The notes under the pieces were generated by a model. It was not told the origin of the DNA and did no database searches. It saw nothing but the letters and a program-made list of their open reading frames with translations. From Onchidella celtica (taxonomy: Eukaryota; Mollusca; Gastropoda; Systellommatophora; Onchidiidae), in assembly GCA_963931925.1 (NCBI GenBank), contig OZ007572.1:26214691-26278690 (forward strand): a stretch of 64,000 nucleotides of DNA, written 5' to 3'. Each line of letters opens with the position of its first letter. Positions within the stretch are counted from its first letter, which is position 1. The translations under genes were made by a program, and so were the position numbers. This document shows, piece by piece, positions 23,277 to 33,520 of the stretch.

Positions 23277-23899
23277 TTCTCAATAATTATTCTTCTATTT
23301 CTAATAAACCACATCTCTTTTGCTTGTAGTTTCCTCTCTATTTCTTCTCTCTATAAAACCAAATAGAGAAAATACTGAGCTGTGTTCACTGCTCAGCTAT
23401 AGCTTTCTATGTAACAACATACTGCAGTCCCTAACATTAACAACAGCCCTAAAGGCTAGCGTTAACGAGGTTCCAACAGCCGACCGACGATATCTCGAAG
23501 TTTTTGACATAATTGGAGTGACACTTATATATTATAAAATTAGGAGTGAGGGAATCACAGTCTTTCATGACAAAACCTCACAATCGGCGAAATATCCCAT
23601 ACAACAATATGGTAAATACCCCTCGATATGTACATACATACATTTGATTCTGGTTCTGCGATTCACTGACAAGTGGCACATTTCATGTGAAGCTGATCTT
23701 CGTATGTATTCTTTCCATTGTATTAAACGTAGGTTTTTTCCAATTTTCTTCTTTCATTTGTTTGTCTCCTCCGAATTGGCAGGTCTGCTTTGCTTTAATT
23801 AGATTCTATAATGGGATCGGGGTTATTTTACAGCAGTCAAGTAGAGATCCTGACTTGAAAATAGCCTAGACATCATGCCATCATACCCTATCCATTACA

Positions 23900-24112
23900 T
23901 CAGCCTAGACAGACAGGCAGACAGACAGAGAGACACACAGACAGATGCACGGATAGACAGTCAGACAAACAGATAGACAGACGTGCAGACAGAAGGGCGA
24001 ACGGTACGGACAGGCAGACAGCCAGCCAGACGGATGGACGGATAGGTGGATAGACAGACCGACAGACATATAAAAAAAAAATGATGGACAAACAGACAGA
24101 TTGACAGGTTAT
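23900..24112. repeat. Degenerate (CAGA)n repeat
   Basis: cagacagacaggcagacaga-type units with drift such as ggacggataggtgga. Weakly conserved period of 4. Confidence 0.88.
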
Positions 24113-25104
24113 ATCAATCGCCACATTCCATACAGCACAGAGATCTATATCACATCACTGGCCGTTTCCATAGACACAAAGCAATCTAATGATAGAGGAG
24201 CTTTCATCTATGAACAGCAAATATTTTTTTCCTTAAATCCCGATCCATTCGGCCTTTATCTTGATTTAAAACGGATCTTGAAATGACATCAACAGGGCTG
24301 GATCTGGTCATTTGCCAAACTCCTAGATCACCCCCAGAAGCAATTGAACAATACACATCCAAGGAAACAGAGAAAGATCAGAATAATACAGAAGATCGTT
24401 CTTATCATCTGCGATTCGCCCCAACAAAGCATTCTAACTAGATCTGTACCATTAATTGTTATCAATGTTCCACACTTTATTAACTTTCTGTTATGTCTGT
24501 CTTTGAGGTATGATATGCTCTAGTAATAGTACCTGAGACATGTGTATCATGTATTTGCTCTGTGAGAACAAATGAATTTCGCTCATAATTACAGAGTGTA
24601 AAGTATCTCAGCGTATCATAAAAAGTGCAAGAGTTCCAACTCTGACTATTAGAATTTCACTATGCACACAACCCCCACCGCGAAAAGTCTTGCTAAATTT
24701 TTCCACATTGATCTTTTCTCTCCTCGTTATCTTCGTGGCTCTTTAAATTCTAAATAATCAATACTCCATTCTTTGGTGGGGGGGGGGGGGGCGCTCTTCT
24801 ACTTTGAATGTAAAGAGGACGTCCTGATCGGATACGAGGAAATTGCCTTGCTTGGGAAAAGATTCCATCGATAAGAAGTAAGAACAAAAAAAAACCACGA
24901 AAAAACAGACCCAATCAAAAGCGAAAGAGACATTGAGAGGAGAAAAGGGTCTGAGATCGATGAGGAAAATGCTTATGAAAAACACATTGAGATAGCTAGC
25001 GGGATTTGTGCTTTTTGGGGGGGATTTATTTTGAATGATGCTTCGGAGAGCGGACAGACAGAAGTCGAAACGATCTCAGAAACGTGATGACAAATCTATT
25101 TAGA

Positions 25105-25540
25105 GATCAACGTATTTATCGTCCACAAAATGTGAATAAAAGAATGTTTAAAATAATAAAATGGTCCATCCAATCAGCTTGAAGCGTTATTTAATCTTGG
25201 TTTTGACAAAACTAGAACATGAACAGTGCTAGATCTAGCCATTTGCCATAAAGATCAACTTATTTGTCAATAAAATTTGAATAAAAGAATTTTTAAAATA
25301 AAAAAGGCCCTCTCATTCAGCTTGACTTTATTTAAAACTGATTTTAACATGACATCAACAAAGCTGGCTCTAGCCATTTGCCATTACAGATCAATTTGTT
25401 TGTCAACAAAATATGTATAAAAGAAGTTAAAGTATAAAAAAGGTCGATCCAATCAGCTGAGCTTGAATTTTTATTTAATACTGGTTTTGACAGGACATCC
25501 ACGGGGACTGGATCTAGCCAGTTTCCCAGCCCACCTCTAA
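25105..25540. repeat. Tandem repeat, ~140-bp unit, three copies
   Basis: Units start near 25105, 25250 and 25388. Each contains atcaa...ttgtc.acaaaat.tg.ataaaaga, then tccaatcagctt and gacatcaac...ctggatctagccatttgcca. A separate partial copy lies at about 24250-24330. Confidence 0.7.
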
Positions 25541-26939
25541 TAGTGCAGGTTATCTATCCATTTAACATAGAGATAAATAAGGCAGAAATTAAACAATAAA
25601 ACTGCAAGACTGTTCACAAGGCGTTTCGACTCAGCGTGGATAGTCCAGCGGAAGAAAGTGATAACATCACGTGCTCGTGCGTTCGTGAAAAGGAGAACCA
25701 GCGGCTATCAGTCAGCGACACAACGCAAACTCAAAAAAAAGTACTCCCCCACCATTTCAAGACTCCAAATCTAAATAAGAACTTTATGCATGTCGAAAGA
25801 AAGGCACCTTTAAGATTTCAAGCAAATCTGAGCCGCATGAGCGGCAGTGGGTCGTAGTAAAAATCGAGCGAGTTTTTTTTTCTTTTATTATATAAGTGTT
25901 ACTATTCAGAGAACATTTTTTTGTTTCATTTTTTCAATATTCATATCACAAAATCGCCAGGGGAATAGATTGAACTCATCTGGCAGTGAATGAGCCGACA
26001 CCAGTTTAAATCGGAAAAAGTTCCACGGAGATTGTCTTCCTCTACCCCCTGTGTAAATCTACAAGTTTTCTCTCAGGAAATGCTATTGGCAAATCTCTGC
26101 CCCTGCCAGGAAACCGCTCAAGTACATAATTTTACAAGAGAGGGACGTAAACCCGTTTAACTGAACTGTATTCCTTTTCTTAAAAACACGCTTAGGTATA
26201 AATAAATACGTGTTTGAAATTTTGTTCACACCTTGATCAAAGGAAAAAAATAATTCTTCAATGAATTCACGGAATATTAAAAATTTGGCAAAAAAAAAAG
26301 AAAGATTTTTCTGCAGTTGCGCATAAGGTTTCACGGTAGAGCCACGCCAGTGCAACGTGTCCTTGTCTATTACAGAAAACCTGCAATCTCGGAAAGACAC
26401 CATTTTTCTTTCCAAGAAAATTAATGCTGACCTGAGGACTGTGGGAAATCCCAAGTGACTTCAGCACCACGGACTACTTTTTCTGATTTATCAGGATGAA
26501 AATTTCATTCAGAGCTGGGCTGGGTCTCTGGTCTGTTTTACTGTGAACGATTTCTGGCCTCCTGGTGGTTCGGCGTGATGGATGGGCCGTGGCTCGACAA
26601 CACTGACTTAAAAATAAACTAAGTGGTTGGAAACTCCTGTGAATTTTAATTTTATAAATTTAGTCTTTTCCTCCGCTTCCCCACTCGCCCTTTTTTAGTG
26701 GATTAGTCTCACATTTGTTGTTGTTATTACCAACGCACCCAGTCGTTTTCTATTGTCATGTTTACACCTGTTCCATTTTGTTCATGTCGGAATTGACTTT
26801 TTTTCCTCTGGTTGTTGAGTAATTCAGTGACGGGGAAGAGGGGGGTGGGGAGGGGGGTTAGAAAAAAGACCAAAATTGCACGGAAATGAAACAAATACAA
26901 AAAAACTGAACGCCACACCAATTTCGAGGCTGTCAAGTC

Positions 26940-27475
26940 GCTGGGAGCTTTTGGAGAAATTGACGAAATATTATAAAAACCACAGAAAAACTGTGGGGTC
27001 GCAGTAAGGCCATTTGCAAAGTCAAAATTTTGCAAAAAGAAAAAGTTGTCTGTAGCAAAACCCAGCGTAAGAAATAAAACCCAAACGATACAATGAATCG
27101 CAAAACTAAAGGAGAAGACAGAAAATGGCCGATATTTCGGCAACAGACTTTTCACGGAAAAAAAAAGAAGAAAAAACAACAATAGAAAAAAAAATGGGAG
27201 CTTTTGGAGATTGAAACTGTTGACTGAAACTGAAACTAAGACATGCCAAGCCGCTCTGGCAATAAACTTCAAAGGGCTGTAACTTTTGAATGAAATGTTA
27301 TAAAAACCACAGAAAAACTGTGGGGTCGCAGTAAGGCTATAAAGCAATGTCAAAAGTGGGCAAAAAGAAAAAGTTGTATGTAGCAAAGCTCAGCGTATAA
27401 GAAATAATACCCAAACGATACAATGCAAACTAAAAGAGAAGACAGAAAATCTTCAATATTTCGGCTGTCGCCTTT
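26940..27475 (-). repeat. Dispersed repeat family B, two tandem copies
   Basis: Copies at about 26940-27130 and 27285-27475 share the hairpin ccacagaaaaactgtgg, gggtcgcagtaagg, aaaaagaaaaagttgt and acccaaacgatacaatg. Further partial copies in opposite orientation lie at about 27640-27770 and 33395-33520. Confidence 0.7.
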
Positions 27476-27804
27476 GTCAAGAAAAAAAAAAAAAAACAGA
27501 AAAAAAAATGGAACAGACAAAACAATCGAACAATAAAACAATCGGACAATAAAACAATCGGACAATAAAAGATTTCAATAGGAAATTTATAGAATCGAAA
27601 CAGAATGTGTACTTATCTGCGAGTTCTTGCTTGGTTCTTGCACGTCCGTCTGCCAATGTATGGAAGTTTGCCTTGTATCGTTTGGGTATTATTTCTTTCG
27701 CGGGGCTTTGCTACATACAGCTTCTTCTTTTTTGTCCAGTTTTGACAACTTTTGAAGTTAATTCAATTTCTTTTTTTTTAAATGAAAAAGCTTTCATTTT
27801 TCTA

Positions 27805-28062
27805 GTGACTTGATGTCTTGCCTTGTCCAACCAAACAGCAAGGTTCAGAATTGTATGAGGTTTCAGCCTATCGGGTCAAGTATTTTGACCGTTTCTATCT
27901 TGCCTGAAATCCTCATTTAGAGCTAGTCCATTAGTGGGATTAATAGAACTTGGAATAAAGATGACAAGGCTTTTTATTTCACTCAATTATCTCCAGCCGT
28001 CCAAAAGTTACAGCCGTTTAAAAGTTTGTTGCAAGACTTATGCGGCCTAGTACCGGGTATAG
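27805..28062 (-). repeat. Dispersed repeat family A, copy 2
   Basis: Reverse-complement partner of 245-505: gcaagacttatgcggcctag, atgacaaggctttttatttc and tcagcctatcgggtcaagta. Confidence 0.65.
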
Positions 28063-28689
28063 TTATCTCAGACACGTCCGATGTTATAATTTCTGCAAGT
28101 TTGTCAGTCTGCTATAAACGCTGGATATTCCTCTCTGTTTTGTTTTGGGATTTTTTATGACAGAAATAAAGTTAGGCCATGACGCCCCCACCTTCTAGTG
28201 CGTGAAATCATCCAGTCAGACTGATATCCAAAGCTGCAGGACTAAATAAATTAAGATATCACATGGGTAATTCCAGTGGCGCTACGCGGCGATTTGTGGT
28301 GGACACTAGACAGGGGCGTCAGCAAATATCATAACAGTGAGGGTGTGGCAATGTAAGCAGGCTTCGTTTTTCAGAATATCCACCCCGCATAAAATAAATG
28401 AAAGAACTTGGTTTATTTCGCACTGGTGAATTTTTTAATTTGTTTGCATGTTTTAAATCGGACGGACGCGTGCAAAAGATAGAAAAAAATCAAAACAGCC
28501 AAAGCGATGTATGATACAAAAAAGTCTTTATTCAAAACAGCGTGGTTCCTTTTACAGCGCTCACTGTCTGGTTGAGACAGATGTACATATAACTCACTCA
28601 ATAACCAGGCTGTAGAACGCGTGTCCCCCAGTGTCAGGAACTTGACACGGAATGTTACCACATGTATTTCACATTACCTTGTTGCGACC

Positions 28690-28936
28690 TTAATGTTTGT
28701 TCCAAGTTTACTTTCTGCACAACTGACAAATTCGACCAATTCAACGCTAAACATTTGCGGCTTTAGTGTTATGTTAAGGAGTTAGAATATTTCCGAACTG
28801 TGAAAAAAAGCTTGAAAAAGTGCCACAACACATTTTAAACAAGTGTCAGAGTGCATTACGCATTTGTTACAGGCTACCTGTTCCACACGCTGAAAGATCT
28901 CCAGCTTTCAGAAAATGGAGATAGGGCAAACAAGAA
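28690..28936. mobile_element. MITE family 'TTCTTGTTTGTTC', copy 3
   Basis: Same orientation as copy 1; contains gcacaactgacaaattcgac, cgaactgtgaaaaaaagctt and acaagtgtcagagtgcatta. Ends are worn (tgtttgttccaag and ggcaaacaagaa). Confidence 0.6.
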
Positions 28937-29488
28937 ATAAGATCGCATTGTATCTCGATTGTTTTGCCGATAAATGTTGTTAGAGCTAGAGACGCGTACT
29001 GTAACACAGACTAATAAATTTACCAGACTGGAAACTGGAGCTTCGGGCTCTGTCGTTTTTTTACGGAATTTCCCGAGCGGCGACTGTATAACCAACATGG
29101 CCGCCGCTCGGGAAATTCCGATTCTAGTTCTATCTGCAGTAGAAATTTCTTTTTATTTGTCAAAATTGGTTGTACATGTATTAATTTCTTGGTGCGGAAC
29201 CAAACTTCCGCGTTCAGTAGGCGCGTCAAAATGGTATCATTCAAAATTGTAGCTACGCTGAAGCGTCGGTCGCTACCGTAAACCTAGAATGGCGGATGGT
29301 TCATGACCTTTCGCTGTTTTGTGATGTCACACAATGGGATCATCCAGTCTGGGTATTTTATTAGTCTGTGTACTCTAATTACAAAACCAAATAGAGAAAA
29401 TACTGAGTTGTGTTTATTGCTCAGGTATGGCTTATAATGTAAAACACTACGCGTGCCTAACAACAGCTTCTTGCCGGTTGGGTAGAAC

Positions 29489-29823
29489 CAGAGAGTATAG
29501 ATGTATAGAGACGTCTCACTTCCGCCAAATCGAGAAACTAGGTCGCTGCGGTAAACAAGAATTGAACAAATTGAAAGAGACCTTCTTCACCAAAGACAGT
29601 GTGCATATCTGTTTATTGTGGTTTGTTCATATTTTTTGGGCTGATTGAAACTATTTACAACTGCTTGTAAGCTCTTACGCCCCGTGCAAATGCGCAAACG
29701 GATATTGTTTACCGCAGCGACCTACTTTCCCCTCCATGCTAACAATGGTTTCGCAGAGCCTCCCGTGTCTCGCAGTGCACATCGACCAATGGTGAAACCT
29801 CTCTATACATACATTATTCTCTG
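29489..29823. mobile_element. hAT-like MITE, copy B
   Basis: Same family as 10860-11184, opposite orientation. Ends CAGAGAG... and ...CTCTG, flanked on both sides by gtagaac, a perfect 7-bp (possibly 8-bp) duplication. This fits hAT and suggests a younger insertion than copy A. Confidence 0.72.
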
Positions 29824-29949
29824 GTAGAACCTGTTCATCGAACTTAGTAGCGGCTGAATAAAACAACAACAACGACAACAACAAAAGCCAGACGGCCATG
29901 CCAAAAATACGCCTCGAAACGGCTACTTTGGTTACCACTCTTGTGGTTA

Positions 29950-30250
29950 GTTCTCAGGGGAGGCTAAATGAGGCCTCCGTCCGTCAGGGATGATCTTAAT
30001 TAAATTTTGTGCATCCTAACTGAAGGCTACTGATTGTCTGGTCTGCCGGAGCGATGTCGCTCGTGGCTCTGACCAGGCCAATTCGGGAATGACAGTCGCT
30101 GCCGCAGGGCGTATCTCTGGGTGGGCTCTGATCTGTTTGGGTTGCAGCGTTCTTTTCTGCGAGCCTGCTTACTTGTCTTCCTCTGTGCTCGTCGGTGTCT
30201 TTTCCCCCCTCATGAGATATCAGTGAAGGCAACTGCTCTATTTAGCCCGG
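29950..30250 (-). mobile_element. LINE 3' stub with zinc-finger-like end
   Basis: The minus-strand ORF 30232-29996 reads RLAEKNAATQTDQSPPRD, then CGSDCHSRIGL, the end of LINE proteins that finish in a Cys/His motif. The 3' UTR holds atcatccctgacggacggag, similar to the LINE at 61006-62043, so the two may share a clade. Confidence 0.65.
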
Positions 30251-31104
30251 TCATCCGCAGATAAAGCGTATTGTTTAATTTTATTTGAAATGGTGTCTGA
30301 GTTTATTCATGTACATGTACTTCATTTTACTCCTTTATCTTTTGTTTCTCTTCTTTCCATCCAGTTTCTTCCTTTGTGCAGTTCGTTCGATCAATGCATT
30401 CATTTTTTTCTGTCGTCTCCTTTTTCATTTCTTTCCATCCAAGTCCCTACCTTTTTTCTTCGTTGTTTTTTGTTTTTTTTAATTTATTATTTTGCCCTCC
30501 ATGGCTCTGTGTTGTTCTCTCCTTTTTTCCCCATCTTATTTCTCTTTTCAGTTCTTAGCATTCAGAGCACATCTTATCTCTTATTTTCAATCAAGCCCTC
30601 TATTTCGCTTTCTCTTCACTTTAATAAATCTCGTCATCCTATCTAACAGATCTTTCCATTTTCGCATGCAAAGTGCAAATTTCCTACACAAACACTAAAA
30701 GAAATGAAAAACAAATGCGATGTTTTCCTCATTCCTTTAACATGGCTTCCGCTGTGACAGGAAGGACGTTGTTTGTCCATTTGCTTCAATTTTCTGTAAA
30801 ACGTGCAGCTCTAAGTACGATTTACAAACTGCTGAAAGAGCCCCATCACACCAGCAGCGATAATCAAATTTGCACATAATTATTAGCAAATTCTGTGCAG
30901 TCGGAACATAGAGTGCAGCTGTGACGCTTAAGAGCCTGGTCGTTGAAAGGATGGAGCGTTGTATAAATGCTAAGCGTCATTGTTGTTGTTATTAGGACAA
31001 CAGAAACTGTGGCTGTATTCCTCACTATTGAGTGCATTGACGAGGATGTTTCCAGGCATGCATGTGCCATATGGGGCCGACTGAGGAGACACAGCGTGAC
31101 CGTA

Positions 31105-31349
31105 GTTCTTGTTTGTTCAATCTTCATTTTCTGAAGAAAAAAAAACAACTAGAGAAGAGTTTAGAATGTTTAAGAGGTATAATAAATACACACTTTGACC
31201 ACTTGTCTAAATGCACTGTGGCACTTATCAAGCTAGATGTATTTCACAGTTCAGATTCATTCTAACTCCTTATCATAATACTAAAGCTGCATACTTTTAA
31301 CGTCGAATTTCTCAGTTGCGCAAATAGTGAAGTTGGAACAAACAAGAAC
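31105..31349. mobile_element. MITE family 'TTCTTGTTTGTTC', copy 4
   Basis: The best-preserved copy: gttcttgtttgttcaa at the left and ttggaacaaacaagaac at the right form clean inverted repeats around 245 bp. Reverse orientation relative to copy 1; followed by tta. Confidence 0.7.
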
Positions 31350-31499
31350 TTAGTGGCGACAAGTCTTTCCACAGAAACTACAGGTCAGCGTTGCAAGCGT
31401 TGTGTTTATGAATACCAAATTTAACAAAATTACACGTTCTAATGTAAATGCTTTAAGTCGGTACACTGTTTTACCGAAGCATTCATGAATAGGGGGCAA

Positions 31500-31930
31500 A
31501 GGTGTCTGGCACTGCCAGAATTCAGTTTCTTTTTGCCTGTCTTCTCCTCGAATCTAGCCTTTTTGGGTGTCTTTGAAGGAGGCAGCGGCTTGAAGGGCAG
31601 CACAATGTCCTTTGCATACTAAATCACCGGTTTGCCCAGTGACTAAGGTCGGTACCGCAAGTCGCGAAAGTCTCTTCCAATAAATCCTTGTATGTCTTCC
31701 GTGGAGTTCCTCACTCATTTGGGTGATGGAAGGTTGATCTTTCAGCGAAATTATTATCTGGTTGCTCTTTAGCGAAGGTTGATGTCACCGTGCCTTTTTT
31801 TAAGGAAGTCCTTGCATCTCTTGGGTGGCGCCTCCGTGTCACGAAAAAAGTGTGACCAATACGCCCTACGGAACGATCTGACAGGGAAGTAGTTGTTCTC
31901 CAGCCTGTCGACGTCGTGTTCTGCCCATGA
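31500..31930 (-). mobile_element. Possible decayed LINE 3' region
   Basis: Minus strand contains HDVDRLENNYFPVRSFRRAY and, further along in another frame, GTPRKTYKDLLEETFA. The latter resembles the G-x-P-[RK]-[RK]-x-YKD block of LINE C-termini. Heavily broken; assignment is tentative. Confidence 0.35.
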
Positions 31931-32202
31931 CAAAATAATGGTTCCCCTTAAATGACAAGGTTTTATCTTTACGTTTTGAGTGAACTGAGTTAATTACACA
32001 CTACACACTACTTCTACAGGCCTTCTCCACTGTGTGTGTCAAAGTATCAAGCGGATTCGGTGTGTAATTTGTAAGTAGTACTTAAAAAAAAAAAAAGTAT
32101 CTCTAAAAGCTATGAGTACAAGAAACTTCAATCAACAATTTCTCAAAATTTGATGGAAGAGAGTTAGAGCCTTGTCGTTCTAATGGGACGTGAAGTAGGC
32201 CT

Positions 32203-32375
32203 AGGGGGGAGAGAGACACGCACAGAGGAAGAGAGGGGGAGGGAGAGACACGCAGAGAGAAAGAGAGAGATAGAAAGTCAGAGACAGAGAGACGGAGAGA
32301 AATGAGGAGGGCGAGAGGGGGGAAACCATGAGAGAGCGGGAGAGAGACCGTGCGCACGAGAGAGAGAGGGGGCAA
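32203..32375. repeat. GA-rich microsatellite
   Basis: gagagagacacgcagaga-type units, about 170 bases. Confidence 0.88.
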
Positions 32376-32732
32376 AATATTACGACAGAGAAAAGGAGAA
32401 ACAAAAAAACAAAAAAAGACCTCAGGTCACACTGGCATAGAGAACAACGAACTGGCTGACGGATGAGCAAAAATCGGTGTAGAAATGGATCCAGCAATGA
32501 AGAAAATCCCAAATCGCAGACTTTATTAAACCCAGCATCAACAATTTCCTTAACCCCAAATGACAAACGCGATAGAACGCCAATTCACAATAAATTGCCC
32601 CTGTTCAAGATCGTCTGGCGTCCTGGCCAGATGCCTCACGGGCATGTCGACGCGATGAGATTGTCCTCAGCTGTCTCCAGCCAAGATACACTTACCTCAC
32701 CCTTTCCTCGGGGGACACGGTGGTTTTGATAA

Positions 32733-33185
32733 TTTGAGGCAAGGTGCTCACCTCTCATAAAAGGTACCGGGTTCGATTCCCAGTCGGTGCAAGCATGTTG
32801 GAAATTTGGGGGAATTTCCTGTCCCTGATCCTATGGTAGGTAGGATCGAGCATCTAGACTTCTCGGACAGGGACGAAAAACTCGGATGGTCCGTGTGCAC
32901 GTTAAAGAATCCTTGCCAGTTAGAAGTTGAGAAGGGCAAGCCTAACATATAGTAACAAGGACGCTGCCCATGCAAAATTTAAAAACAAACACAAAAAAAA
33001 ACAACCTGCCACACCCTCAACGTCCCCCCCCCCCCCCAAACCAATAACAAACCGACCGGCGCTGCACTGTGGCGACGACCTGCCTGCTCCAGGTGTACAT
33101 GTAACTGGGCTGCAATGACACTAAGGCAAATTTCCTAAATCAGATTGAAGAAGTATACAAAATACAGAATACAAATTCCTTACTA
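32733..33185 (+). mobile_element. tRNA-derived SINE
   Basis: The head has a box-A-like gaggcaaggtgctcacctc and a box B, gggttcgattccc (about 32769-32781), at RNA polymerase III promoter spacing. The body contains tggtccgtgtgcacgttaaa. The tail contains gacactaaggcaaatttcct and aagtatacaaaatac. A second copy of the tail lies at 54275-54405. It lacks a cloverleaf, so it is not a functional tRNA. Confidence 0.68.
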
Positions 33186-33394
33186 CCAGGTAATGTTGGG
33201 GTGAGCCCCCCCCCCCCCTTCTGCTCTGTATCTTTTGTAACTGCCAACATGACAGCTGCATGGTACATATATATTTTGATTATCCGGAGTTTTGCCGACA
33301 CCCCCAGGTAACTGATCTATGAAGAGTGTGCGTTTACTCAATCAAGTTTTTTTGTTGACGTTTTATTATGAAAACACTGAAAGCTTGATTTGTC

Positions 33395-33520
33395 TTCTCT
33401 TTTCCCTTTGCCTTATTGTATCGTTCTGGTATTATCTTACGCGAGGGTTTGCTACATACAACTTTTTCTTTTTGCTATGTTTTGACTTGTTTTTTTGTAC
33501 TTGTTTTGATCGAAACCACA
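33395..33520 (+). repeat. Dispersed repeat family B, partial copy
   Basis: tattgtatcgttctggtatt, gggtttgctacatacaactt and tctttttgctatgttttgac correspond in reverse complement to the copies at 26940-27475. Confidence 0.6.

Larger units (their letters stand above)
21310..23345 (-). mobile_element. LINE 3' part (RTE-like), broken by a solo LTR and a Helitron
   Basis: Minus-strand RT C-terminal region in three pieces: 23345-23277, 22820-22612 and 21440-21310. The pieces read KLQAKEMWFIRNRRIIIEI, then SWMEKKSNESVLRDSNLKRS, then RQRQLKFLGHICHLRSLED, and end ADDRSEWRAMIANVCSRQGN with two stops. The 3' tail is a (TGA)n run at 21328-21356, usual for RTE-type LINEs. The frame is continuous across the Helitron site, giving RRIIIEISWMEKKS. 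At least one stop lies near 21420. Confidence 0.82.

Noticed and set aside
23320-23802. 160-codon plus-strand ORF
   Set aside because: Overlaps a LINE remnant and repeat family C; no family motif and ordinary AT-rich composition.
26083-26454. 123-codon minus-strand ORF
   Set aside because: No motif, no splice sites that would link it to another exon, and no compositional difference from surrounding intergenic DNA.
26727-27386. 219-codon minus-strand ORF rich in Phe/Leu
   Set aside because: It spans two copies of repeat family B, which explains its internally repeated protein sequence (CGFYNIS twice).
32735-32800. tRNA gene suggested by ggttcgattcc
   Set aside because: No acceptor stem or anticodon arm can be drawn, and the sequence continues into a SINE body with a second copy of its tail elsewhere.
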